Assembly: GCA_902476875.1 (NCBI GenBank)
Contig: CABSFC010000021.1
Location: forward strand, 1-29,915
Length of the DNA: 29,915 nt
Source: an uncultured Oscillibacter sp.
GTDB taxonomy: Bacteria; Bacillota; Clostridia; Oscillospirales; Oscillospiraceae
Direction of reading: 5' to 3'
Part shown: one piece after another, positions 11,192-17,901 of the stretch
Layout: every line of letters starts with the position of its first letter
How positions within the stretch are numbered: position 1 is the stretch's first letter
Translations under genes and position numbers: made by a program
Notes under the pieces: model-generated
Databases searched by the model: none
What the model saw: only the letters and a program-made list of their open reading frames with translations
Told to the model about the DNA's origin: nothing

Positions 11192-11932
11192 TTAGGGGAA
11201 TTGCCGCAGGGCCCAGATGTAGCCGATCAGAAGCAGGCAGGGATAGACCACCCAGCCGATCTTCATCGTCATCAGGTAAAAGTCCGACGGCTCCGGGTTT
11301 CGGACATCGCAGGCGTGTTCAATGTAGAACAGCGTCATGGGAAAGGCCACCGCCAGCATGGCCAGCAGGGTCAGGAACACCATCAGGGCATACAGCGCCC
11401 AGCAGCCCCGGGCGGTCAGCTCCGGGCCCTGGGCGAACCGCATGACGCTTGGGGCAGTCGTCTCGTAGCCGCTCCAGGGGTCGTTTCTGTAGGTGGTGCT
11501 GAACGCAATCATCAGGTTCCATGTTCCATCTTGGTTATACCAGCCATATTCCGAGTCTTTGTCATAGCCGCCCTCAAACAGGAGGTTGCCGTTTTTCAGG
11601 ACGCGGACGCCAGGGACCGTGTCGCCGTGCTCCGTCTGAATACGCTCCAGCGGATACTCCACGCTGCATAGATCGTGGAATCTGTCTCCGATGACGAACT
11701 CCACCGTCGTTTTGGAGCCGCTGCCGGGGGTGACGGTGACGGTCACCGGGTCGCCGTGGGCCTTGCCGGAGTAGACCGTCTGTTCTCCCGAGACGGACGC
11801 CTTCAAAAGCGTCCCCTCAAACAGCACGCCCCTGTGGGCCCGGGAGACGCCGGTCAGAACGCCGAACAGCACGATCATGGCGGCCAGGATGATCAGGACG
11901 GCCTTCTGAAACCGGGTACGTTCCTCTTCCAT
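11192..11932 (-). CDS. Uncharacterised membrane protein, 246 aa
   Basis: No family recognised. The layout is an N-terminal membrane helix (about residues 10-27, AVLIILAAMIVLFGVLTG) and a polar domain of about 145 residues with beta-rich segments (DPVTVTVTPGSGSKTTVEFVIG, GVRVLKNGNLLFEGGYD). Two more helices follow near 177-200 and 222-242. The polar domain is probably extracytoplasmic. The start at 11932 has AAAGGAG eight bases upstream. It is 24 nt upstream of the MBOAT gene and 13 nt downstream of the YjbR gene, so it may be part of the surface-acylation unit. That link rests only on position. Confidence 0.8.
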   Translation of the reverse strand: MEEERTRFQKAVLIILAAMIVLFGVLTGVSRAHRGVLFEGTLLKASVSGEQTVYSGKAHGDPVTVTVTPGSGSKTTVEFVIGDRFHDLCSVEYPLERIQTEHGDTVPGVRVLKNGNLLFEGGYDKDSEYGWYNQDGTWNLMIAFSTTYRNDPWSGYETTAPSVMRFAQGPELTARGCWALYALMVFLTLLAMLAVAFPMTLFYIEHACDVRNPEPSDFYLMTMKIGWVVYPCLLLIGYIWALRQFP

Positions 11933-11945
11933 GGCGCGGCTCCTT

Positions 11946-12323
11946 TCAGTCTTCTAAAATTTCCCGCTGTACATACTTGGGAAGCTTCGCCAGAACGGCC
12001 CGGTGGGACGCCGCGCACAGCTCCCGCAGGACCTCGTCGGGCAGATCGCCGTCCAGGAAACAGGCGATCCAGGTGCGCTTGTCGGTGTAGAAGCCGGACA
12101 AAATTTCCGGGTACTGTGCCCGCAGCAGCTCCGCCCTGGCCGGGTCGCACTTCAGATTCACCAGATCGTGGCCGCCGTAGGTCCTGTGTTCCGGTCCCGG
12201 CGAGCAGACGGCGGCGAACAGCTTGCCCCGGATCATATACCGGAACCACTGCCATTCGGGCTTATAGTCCTTCTCCGCGCCGGGGAGGGACAGGAGACAG
12301 GCGTCCAGCCATTCGTATTTCAC
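11946..12323 (-). CDS. MmcQ/YjbR family protein
   Basis: This 125-aa protein matches the MmcQ/YjbR (CyaY-like fold) family. It has the N-terminal LDACLLSLPGAEKDYKPEWQWFRYMIRGKLFAAV, the strand-turn HDLVNLKCDPARAELLRAQYPEI and the helix LPDEVLRELCAASHRAVLAKLPK. Family members have been proposed to bind DNA, but the function is not firmly established. The initiator is GTG (12321-12323) with AAAGGAG about 7-8 bases upstream; no ATG would preserve the family N-terminus. Gaps to both neighbours are 13-18 nt, consistent with one operon. Confidence 0.88.
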   Translation of the reverse strand: MKYEWLDACLLSLPGAEKDYKPEWQWFRYMIRGKLFAAVCSPGPEHRTYGGHDLVNLKCDPARAELLRAQYPEILSGFYTDKRTWIACFLDGDLPDEVLRELCAASHRAVLAKLPKYVQREILED

Positions 12324-12341
12324 AGGGCGGCTCCTTTCTCA

Positions 12342-12662
12342 TCAGCACATCAGAAGCAAGCACAGAAGTCCAAACAGGTACAGAAACGGAAGATCACGGA
12401 TGCGGCGGTGGTTCAGGAATCCGTAATAGGTGGGCCGCTTTTCCGACGGGCGCTGCGCCAGCTCGCTCATCAGTCCCCAGCCATACAGCCCGATGACACA
12501 GCCGGACGTCATCAGCAGCGCAAAAACAAGTCCTGGCAGCTCTGCCAGCCCCCGCTGATCTGCCCAAATGCCCATAAGAGTCGGTCCGACCGGCCACGCG
12601 ATGGATATCAGATAGCACCAGAGGCAGCGCCTGTCCGCCCCGCTTTTCGGTGGTCTTTTCAT
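12342..12662 (-). CDS. Small membrane protein, 106 aa
   Basis: No family recognised. The start taken is the ATG at 12662 (MKRPPKSGADRRCLWCYL), with GAGGG six bases upstream; that site lies within the last codons of the upstream transposase. The ATG and the transposase stop share an ATGA overlap, a sign of translational coupling. Three hydrophobic stretches are visible: LISIAWPVGPTLMGIWA, LVFALLMTSGCVIGLYGWGL and LPFLYLFGLLCLLLMC. The N-terminus and the loop between helices 2 and 3 are basic. It may be a passenger of the transposase or simply the next gene of the operon. Confidence 0.7.
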   Translation of the reverse strand: MKRPPKSGADRRCLWCYLISIAWPVGPTLMGIWADQRGLAELPGLVFALLMTSGCVIGLYGWGLMSELAQRPSEKRPTYYGFLNHRRIRDLPFLYLFGLLCLLLMC

Positions 12663-13156
12663 ACGGGCACCCTCACATAATAGCGGTCCTCCGCCCATTT
12701 GGCTGGGTTGGCGTCGATGTAGGTCCAGATGCGCAGAAAGTCGTTTTCGTTTCGGACGACATGGTCATAAAAGCCCCTTTGCCAAATCGGCCCTCCGGCG
12801 GCCTTGGACGCCGCCCGCTTCATCTGCCCGATCATCGTCGAGATCGTTCTTGTAGGGGCGGATATCATCCGCCCGTCCGTCTCGTTGATTTGCAGCAGCA
12901 GATGGATATGGTTCGGCATAACCACCCATTTGTGAAGCGTGACCTGCGGATAATAGGCCGGGATATCCAGAATCGCCTGCTCCACGATCATGCCGCTGGC
13001 AGACAGCGGGAGCGTGTCCGGGCGGATGATATCCGCCCCTACGGCGTTCCAGAGAAGCGTCTGCCGCCCCGCCGCGCAAACCGTGATAAAATAACTCCCC
13101 GCCTGGCTGTAATCGTATTCCGGCAGGCGGAGCCGCTTCCTCTCCGCCCGCTCCAT
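12659..13156 (-). CDS. RAYT / IS200-like Y1 transposase (REP-associated type)
   Basis: The 165-aa protein shows the HUH nuclease motif as PNHIH at residues 81-85 and the single catalytic tyrosine in RGFYDHVVRNENDFLRIWTYI (Y130). The C-terminus ANPAKWAEDRYY is typical of REP-associated tyrosine transposases. It lacks IS200-type subterminal ends that I can see. Its ATG (13154-13156) overlaps the uvrB stop as TGATG, and its own stop overlaps the next ATG as ATGA. A GTG one codon earlier is an alternative start; GGGGAG lies five bases before the ATG. Two inverted copies of a REP-like palindrome lie inside the coding sequence (12852-12875 and 13019-13042). They encode VGADIIRP at 39-46 and GRMISAPT at 95-102. 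Confidence 0.92.
   Translation of the reverse strand: MERAERKRLRLPEYDYSQAGSYFITVCAAGRQTLLWNAVGADIIRPDTLPLSASGMIVEQAILDIPAYYPQVTLHKWVVMPNHIHLLLQINETDGRMISAPTRTISTMIGQMKRAASKAAGGPIWQRGFYDHVVRNENDFLRIWTYIDANPAKWAEDRYYVRVPV
12852..12875 (+). repeat. REP-like palindrome, copy 1 (inside the RAYT gene)
   Basis: The core is a perfect 8-bp stem GGGCGGAT / ATCCGCCC (12856-12863 and 12867-12874) with a 3-nt loop ATC. It is preceded by GTAG and followed by G. The 24-nt unit is the exact reverse complement of the unit at 13019-13042. The GTAG head plus GC-rich imperfect-loop hairpin is the usual form of REP elements mobilised by RAYT proteins. Confidence 0.8.
13019..13042 (-). repeat. REP-like palindrome, copy 2 (inverted, inside the RAYT gene)
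   Basis: Here GGGCGGAT (13020-13027), loop GAT and ATCCGCCC (13031-13038) are followed by CTAC, so this copy points opposite to the one at 12852-12875. The two are separated by 143 nt and could pair as a long hairpin. Flanking bases outside the 24-nt unit differ. I saw no third copy in the window. Confidence 0.8.
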
Positions 13157-15126
13157 CACTTCTCCCCGCGCAATTCAATGATGCGGTCACGCAGCACCGC
13201 CGCGTACTCAAATTCCAGCATCTTGCTGGCCTCCCGCATCTCCTTTTCCAGCTTGGCGATCTCCTCCGCCCGCTCCTGCTCGCTGAGCTTCCGCTTCTTC
13301 CGGCCCCGGATGGTCTCCTCCTCGCGGGTCTGCGAGATCTCCAGCACCTCCCGCACGCCCTTGATGATGGTCTTGGGCACGATGCCGTGCTCCTTGTTGA
13401 ATTTGTCCTGAATGGCGCGGCGGCGCTCGGTCTCGTCCATGGCCGCCCGCATGGAGGGCGTGATCTCGTCGGCGTACAGCACCACCAGGCCCTCCGCGTT
13501 CCGGGCGGCCCGGCCGATGGTCTGGATGAGGCTGGTCTCGCTGCGGAGGAAGCCCTCCTTGTCCGCGTCCAGCACGGCCACCAGGCTGACCTCCGGCAGG
13601 TCCAGGCCCTCCCGCAGGAGGTTGATGCCCACCAGCACGTCGAACTCGCCCAGGCGCAGATCCCGGATGATCTCCATGCGCTCGATGGTCTCCACGTCGG
13701 AGTGCATGTACCGCACCCGGATGCCGGCGTTTTTGAAATACTCCGTCAGGTCCTCCGCCATTTTCTTGGTCAGCGTCGTCACCAGCACCCGCTCGTTCTT
13801 CGCGGCCCGCCGGTTGATCTCCTCCATCAGGTCGTCGATCTGGCCGGCGACGGGCCGGACCTCCACCCGGGGGTCCAGCAATCCGGTGGGGCGGATGACC
13901 TGCTCCACCACCTGGTCCGCCCGCTCCCGCTCGTAAGGGCCGGGGGTTGCCGAGACGAACACCGCCTGACCGACGCGGTCCTCGAACTCCTCGAATTTCA
14001 GGGGGCGGTTGTCGTAGGCGCAGGGCAGACGGAAGCCGTACTTCACCAGCGAGTCCTTCCGGGCGTGGTCGCCGTTGTACATGGCCCGCACCTGGGGCAG
14101 CGTCACGTGGCTCTCGTCCACAAACAGCACAAAGTCGTCCGGGAAGAAGTCCAGCAGCGTCATGGGGGCCGACCCGGCGGGGCGGTCCGAGATGATGCGG
14201 GAGTAATTCTCGATGCCGGAGCAGTAGCCCAGCTCCGCCATCATCTCCATGTCGTACTCCGTCCGCTGGCGGATGCGCTGGGCCTCCACCAGCTGGCCGT
14301 TGTCGGTAAAGTATTGGACCTGTTCCTCCATCTCCTTCCTGATTTCGCCGATGGCCCGGTCCATCTTGTCCTTGGTGGTGACATAGTGGCTGGCGGGGTA
14401 GATGGCGATGTGGTTCAGCACCCGGTTCACGGTCCCGGTCAGGGGGTGGAAGTCGCTGATCCGGTCGATCTCGTTGCCGAAGAACTCCACCCGGATGGCG
14501 TGCTCCTTATAGTAGGCGGGATAAATTTCCACTGTGTCGCCCCGGACCCGGAACATGTTCCGCTCGAAGGCGATATCATTTCGCTCGTACCGGATCTCCA
14601 CCAGCCGACGCAGCAGCTCGTCCCGGTCCCACTCCGCCCCCACTCGGAGGGAGACCACCAGCTTGGCGAAGTCGTCGGGCTCGCCCAGGCCGTAAATGCA
14701 GGAGACCGAGGACACCACGATGACGTCCCGCCGCTCCAGCAGGGCGCAGGTGGCGGAGAGGCGCAGGCGGTCGATCTCGTCGTTGGTGGAGGCGTCCTTG
14801 GCGATATAGGTATCCGTATGGGGGATATATGCCTCGGGCTGGTAGTAGTCGTAGTAGCTGACGAAGTACTCCACCGCGTTGTTGGGAAAGAACTCCTTGA
14901 ACTCGGCGCACAGCTGGGCCGCCAGGGTCTTGTTGTGGGCCAGCACCAGGGTGGGACGCTGGATGCGCTCAATGACCTTGGCCATGGTGAAGGTCTTGCC
15001 GGAGCCGGTGACGCCCAGCAGCACCTGCTCCTTCAGTCCGTTCTCAATGCCCTCCGCCAGGGCGTCGATGGCCTGGGGCTGGTCGCCGGAGGGCTGATAT
15101 TCAGAAACGACTTGAAATTTCGGCAT
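13156..15126 (-). CDS. uvrB: Excinuclease ABC subunit UvrB
   Basis: UvrB verifies damage delivered by UvrA and recruits UvrC. The 656-aa protein is full length. The helicase motifs run in order: Walker A GVTGSGKTFTMA near residue 39, the beta-hairpin region with YYDYYQPEAYIPHTDTYIAKD near 93-113, and DESHVTLPQ near 338. SATPGPYE, the Q-I-GRAARN motif VI (SLIQTIGRAARNAEG) and a C-terminal UVR domain (LEKEMREASKMLEFEYAAVLRDRI) follow. The start ATG at 15126 (MPKFQVVSEYQPSGDQ) has GGGAG upstream. The stop overlaps the RAYT start. A 110-nt gap with two GC-rich hairpins separates it from radC. Confidence 0.98.
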   Translation of the reverse strand: MPKFQVVSEYQPSGDQPQAIDALAEGIENGLKEQVLLGVTGSGKTFTMAKVIERIQRPTLVLAHNKTLAAQLCAEFKEFFPNNAVEYFVSYYDYYQPEAYIPHTDTYIAKDASTNDEIDRLRLSATCALLERRDVIVVSSVSCIYGLGEPDDFAKLVVSLRVGAEWDRDELLRRLVEIRYERNDIAFERNMFRVRGDTVEIYPAYYKEHAIRVEFFGNEIDRISDFHPLTGTVNRVLNHIAIYPASHYVTTKDKMDRAIGEIRKEMEEQVQYFTDNGQLVEAQRIRQRTEYDMEMMAELGYCSGIENYSRIISDRPAGSAPMTLLDFFPDDFVLFVDESHVTLPQVRAMYNGDHARKDSLVKYGFRLPCAYDNRPLKFEEFEDRVGQAVFVSATPGPYERERADQVVEQVIRPTGLLDPRVEVRPVAGQIDDLMEEINRRAAKNERVLVTTLTKKMAEDLTEYFKNAGIRVRYMHSDVETIERMEIIRDLRLGEFDVLVGINLLREGLDLPEVSLVAVLDADKEGFLRSETSLIQTIGRAARNAEGLVVLYADEITPSMRAAMDETERRRAIQDKFNKEHGIVPKTIIKGVREVLEISQTREEETIRGRKKRKLSEQERAEEIAKLEKEMREASKMLEFEYAAVLRDRIIELRGEK

Positions 15127-15162
15127 AGTGTTCTCCCAAAAAGCGTGAAAATTGGCGATATC

Positions 15163-15202
15163 CCGCGCCCTTGGGGCGCGGCCCCGTGACCGGTATCACG
15201 GG
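15163..15202 (-). other. Two tandem hairpins in the radC-uvrB gap
   Basis: The 109-nt gap holds two perfect inverted repeats. The first is CCGCGCCC-TTG-GGGCGCGG at 15163-15181. The second has CCCGTGA (15183-15189) pairing with TCACGGG (15196-15202). Neither is followed by a U-run close enough on the minus strand to be a good intrinsic terminator. They may attenuate or stabilise the message into uvrB. Confidence 0.5.
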
Positions 15203-15236
15203 CGGCGGAGGGTCCGAAGGGGATGCCCGCTCCCCC

Positions 15237-15914
15237 TTACCCCCCAAGGTAGCCGGAATCCGCCATGGAGACAAAGTCCCCGTCGGCGACGATGATGTGG
15301 TCCGTCAGCACCACGCCGATGGTGCGCAGGGCCTCCATCACCCGCTGGGTGGTGGCGTAATCGTCCTGGGACGGCAGCGCGATGCCGCTGGGGTGGTTGT
15401 GGGACAGGATGACCGCGCTGGCGGAGGTCAGGATGGCGTTCTCCACCAGCTTGCGGATGTTCACCTCCGCGTTGGTCACGCCGCCCTCTCCGATGCGCTT
15501 GCAGGCGATCAGCTTGCCCTTGCGGTCCAGGCACAGCTGGTAGACCACCTCGCTCCGCTCTCCCGCGAAACGCTCCAGCAGATAGGCTCCCGCCTTCTCC
15601 GACGAGTTGAGCACGTTCTCCTGGGCGGCGTCCGCCAGCCGGGCCTTGCGGCAGAGCTGGGGCGCCAGCTTCAGCAGAACCGCCGCGCTCTCGCCGATGC
15701 CCTCCACCTTTTTCAGATCCTCCATCGGGGCGGACAGCACCGCGGACAGCGAACCATACCGCTCCATCAGCGCGTGGGCGACGGGGTTCGTGTCCCGCCG
15801 GGGGATGGCGTAGTACAGCAGCAGTTCCAGGGCCTCGTGGTCCGCGAAGGACTCCAGCCCGCCGTTCAAAAAGCGCTGGCGCATCTTCTCCCTGTGCCCA
15901 TCATGGATGCCCAC
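15237..15914 (-). CDS. radC: RadC-family JAB-domain protein
   Basis: The protein has an N-terminal helix-hairpin-helix-like region (SAVLSAPMEDLKKVEGIGESAAVLLKL) and a C-terminal JAB/JAMM metalloprotease-like domain. The motif HNHPSGIALPSQDD carries the metal-binding HxH and D. EGGVTNAEVNIRKLVENAI precedes it, as in all RadC proteins. Despite the name, a role in DNA repair is not established. I place the start at the GTG 15912-15914, giving VGIHDGHREKMRQRFL and 225 aa. This matches the family N-terminus and has GGAGG 10 bases upstream. A TTG 11 codons earlier is possible. Two candidate sigma-A promoters lie upstream. Confidence 0.93.
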   Translation of the reverse strand: MGIHDGHREKMRQRFLNGGLESFADHEALELLLYYAIPRRDTNPVAHALMERYGSLSAVLSAPMEDLKKVEGIGESAAVLLKLAPQLCRKARLADAAQENVLNSSEKAGAYLLERFAGERSEVVYQLCLDRKGKLIACKRIGEGGVTNAEVNIRKLVENAILTSASAVILSHNHPSGIALPSQDDYATTQRVMEALRTIGVVLTDHIIVADGDFVSMADSGYLGG

Positions 15915-15971
15915 GGACCGTTCCCCTCCTCTGGCTGACTGCCCCAAAATCGGTCTTTCCCGGAATGTTAT

Positions 15972-16001
15972 ATTATATCACGATTCCATACGGCCCCACA
16001 A
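15972..16001 (-). promoter_or_regulatory. Candidate sigma-A promoter for radC (proximal)
   Basis: On the minus strand the -35 TTGTGG (15996-16001) and the perfect -10 TATAAT (15972-15977) are 18 bp apart, about 58 nt before the radC start. Confidence 0.55.
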
Positions 16002-16031
16002 GGGATTCTTTCACGATTTACATTTTCTTTC

Positions 16032-16060
16032 ATTATAGCATATTGTCGCGCAAAATACAA
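16032..16060 (-). promoter_or_regulatory. Candidate sigma-A promoter for radC (distal)
   Basis: On the minus strand the -35 TTGTAT (16055-16060) and the -10 TATAAT (16032-16037) are 17 bp apart. It could work together with the proximal promoter to drive the long minus-strand run. Confidence 0.5.
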
Positions 16061-16138
16061 CATATGTTCGATGTCTTCCCGTGCGGTCGCGCGGGACGGC
16101 CGCAAAAAAACTCGCCGCGCTCTTTTCCCCGGTCCGGG

Positions 16139-16167
16139 TTGACAGCAGTGATTTTTTAGCATAATAT
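16139..16167 (+). promoter_or_regulatory. Sigma-A promoter of the M-box/mgtE transcript
   Basis: Consensus -35 TTGACA (16139-16144), a 17-bp spacer and -10 TAATAT (16162-16167). Transcription should start near 16174, about 20 nt before the riboswitch aptamer, which leaves a full-length leader. Confidence 0.8.
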
Positions 16168-16192
16168 AACACATAGAGTCACAAAATCAAAT

Positions 16193-16342
16193 AACGTCCG
16201 GTAGGTAAGGCTACCACAGGGATACGGATCGCTGCCGCGGAGTGATGGAGACATCATGAGAGGGTTTGAACAGGCGATATCGAACACGAAGGTATCATCT
16301 AATGCGATTTCACCGCCTTGTGAGGCTAAAGCTTGAACGGTT
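16193..16342 (+). ncRNA. M-box (ykoK) magnesium riboswitch aptamer
   Basis: The leader of mgtE carries the M-box conserved blocks in order. They are GGTAGGTAAGGCTACC (16200-16215), GATACGGATCGCTGCCGC (16221-16238) and GGGTTTGAACAG (16262-16273). AAGGTATCATCTAATGCG (16289-16306) and TGAGGCTAAAGCTT (16321-16334) complete the set. AACGT near 16193 can close the helix with ACGGTT at the 3' end. M-box RNAs fold when Mg2+ is abundant and switch off Mg2+ importer genes, which fits the MgtE gene that follows. Two features differ from the common sequence: GGTAAGG in the first loop, and a TGATG-GAGA-CATCA hairpin at 16243-16256. Identification is by eye from the consensus, without a covariance search. 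Confidence 0.82.
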
Positions 16343-16345
16343 GGG

Positions 16346-16421
16346 GGAGAATCCTGACAGGGTCCTCCCGGCAGAGGGGATGTTCTCCAGTCGCACCGGA
16401 TGGGACGATTGGGGACTTTTT
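16346..16421 (+). terminator. Riboswitch expression platform with intrinsic terminator
   Basis: CTCCAGTCG (16385-16393) pairs with CGATTGGGG (16406-16414), followed by TTTTT at 16417-16421 and a second short T-run: an intrinsic terminator before the mgtE start. GGAGAA (16346-16351) can instead pair with TTCTCC (16383-16388), taking the 5' arm of the terminator. It can also pair as GGGAG with CTCCC (16365-16369). These exclusive pairings look like an antiterminator and an anti-antiterminator. Confidence 0.72.
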
Positions 16422-16455
16422 ACTTTTCAATGACAAGGGAAGGAGGTCGCGCGCT

Positions 16456-17841
16456 GTGTTTGAACTGGAAAACGAGCGGACGGAGCTGGTGGAAAAAATC
16501 GAGGATCTGGTCTCCCGAAAACGCTATGCGGAGCTGCGGGACCTCCTGCTGCCTCTGGAGGCGGCGGACATCGCCGCTCTGTGCGAGGATCTGGAGGGGG
16601 ACCACATCCCCCTGGTCTTCCGGCTGCTGCCCAAGGAGCTGGCGGCGGAGGTGTTCGTGGAGCTGGACTCCGACGAGCAGGAGCTGCTGATCCGGGGCTT
16701 CTCCAACTCCGAGCTGAAAGAGGTGCTGGATGAGCTGTATCTGGACGACACGGTGGACATCGTGGAGGAGATGCCCGCCAACGTGGTCAAGCGCATTTTG
16801 AAGCACTCCGACCCGGAGATGCGCAAGAGCATCAACGAGATTTTGAAGTATCCCGAGGACTCCGCCGGCAGCATCATGACCACGGAGTTCGTGGACCTGA
16901 AGGCCACCATGACGGTGGAGGACGCGTTGAAGCGCATCCGCCGCACCGGCCCCGACAAGGAGACCATCAACATCTGCTATGTCATCGACGACAACCGCCG
17001 CCTGCTGGGCGTGCTGTCCATCCGGACGCTGCTGCTGGCGGAGGAGGACGACGTCATCGGCGACATCATGGACCGGAACTTCATCTCCGTCCAGACCCTG
17101 GACGACCAGGAGATGGTGGCCCGGGCCCTGAGCAAATACGACTTCCTGGCCCTGCCCGTGGTGGACAAGGAGGAGCGACTGGTGGGTATCGTCACTGTTG
17201 ACGACGCCATGGACGTCCTGCAGGAGGAGGTCACGGAGGATATCGAGAAGATGGCGGCCATGCTGCCCTCCGACAAGCCGTACCTCAAAACCGGCACCTT
17301 CGAGACCTTCAAGGCCCGCATCCCGTGGCTGCTGCTGCTGATGATCTCCGCCACCTTCACCGGGCAGATCATCTCCAGCTTCGAGGACGCCCTGGCGGCG
17401 GCCACCGTGCTGACCGCCTATATCCCCATGCTGATGGACACCGGCGGCAACTGCGGCTCCCAGGCCAGCGTCTCCGTCATCCGCGGAATCTCCCTGAACG
17501 AGATCGAGTTCTCCGACCTGTTCCAGGTCATCTGGAAGGAGATTCGGGTGGCGGTGGTCTGCGGCGTCACCCTGGCGGCGGCAAACTTCGTCAAGCTGAT
17601 GCTGGTGGACCGGCTGCTGTTCCACAACACGATGGTGACCATCCCCGTGGCGGCGGTCATCTGCTGCACCATGGTGTGCACCGTGCTGTGCGCCAAGCTG
17701 GTGGGCTGCTCCCTGCCCATGCTGGCGAAGAAGATCGGCTTTGACCCGGCGGTGATGGCCTCGCCGTTCATCACCACCATCGTGGACGCCCTGTCCCTGC
17801 TGATCTACTTCCGCTTCGCCGCCATGCTGCTGGGGATCTGA
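16456..17841 (+). CDS. mgtE: Magnesium transporter MgtE
   Basis: MgtE is a dimeric Mg2+ channel/transporter of the plasma membrane, gated by its own cytosolic domains. The 461-aa product has an N-terminal MgtE_N helical domain (LRDLLLPLEAADIAALCEDLEG). Two CBS domains follow, with SAGSIMTTEFVDLKATMTVEDAL and the second around DDVIGDIMDRNFISVQTLD. Five membrane helices form the pore end, including the family motif LMDTGGNCGSQASVSVIRGI. The start is GTG at 16456-16458, with AAGGAGGT eight bases upstream. The frame is open further upstream, but that stretch is the riboswitch leader and terminator, not protein. Expression should fall when Mg2+ is high through the M-box. Confidence 0.95.
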   Translation: MFELENERTELVEKIEDLVSRKRYAELRDLLLPLEAADIAALCEDLEGDHIPLVFRLLPKELAAEVFVELDSDEQELLIRGFSNSELKEVLDELYLDDTVDIVEEMPANVVKRILKHSDPEMRKSINEILKYPEDSAGSIMTTEFVDLKATMTVEDALKRIRRTGPDKETINICYVIDDNRRLLGVLSIRTLLLAEEDDVIGDIMDRNFISVQTLDDQEMVARALSKYDFLALPVVDKEERLVGIVTVDDAMDVLQEEVTEDIEKMAAMLPSDKPYLKTGTFETFKARIPWLLLLMISATFTGQIISSFEDALAAATVLTAYIPMLMDTGGNCGSQASVSVIRGISLNEIEFSDLFQVIWKEIRVAVVCGVTLAAANFVKLMLVDRLLFHNTMVTIPVAAVICCTMVCTVLCAKLVGCSLPMLAKKIGFDPAVMASPFITTIVDALSLLIYFRFAAMLLGI

Positions 17842-17853
17842 AAAAGAAAATTG

Positions 17854-17883
17854 TTGACGGCGGGGCTTTGCCGTCGTTATAAT
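17854..17883 (+). promoter_or_regulatory. Sigma-A promoter with inverted repeat in the spacer
   Basis: -35 TTGACG (17854-17859), 18-bp spacer, -10 TATAAT (17878-17883), 19 nt before the coiled-coil gene start. GACGGC (17856-17861) and GCCGTC (17870-17875) form an inverted repeat between the two hexamers. It may be an operator, or a transcript hairpin at the end of the mgtE message. Confidence 0.65.
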
Positions 17884-17901
17884 GGGGAATGAGGTGAGGG
17901 T

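Noticed and set aside
12800..13060. Palindromes considered as a CRISPR or IS end pair
   Set aside because: Only two copies, inverted, in a coding sequence, with no spacer periodicity and no flanking target duplication.
15127..15160. Searched for a LexA/SOS box before uvrB and uvrA
   Set aside because: No GAAC-n4-GTTC type palindrome is visible in either upstream region.
16087..16114. GC-rich hairpin followed by A-run considered as a terminator of minus-strand transcription
   Set aside because: On the minus strand the T-run comes before the hairpin, not after it, so it cannot act as an intrinsic terminator.
16333..16455. 41-codon N-terminal extension of MgtE
   Set aside because: This stretch is the end of the riboswitch and the terminator; the good ribosome binding site and family N-terminus are at the GTG 16456.
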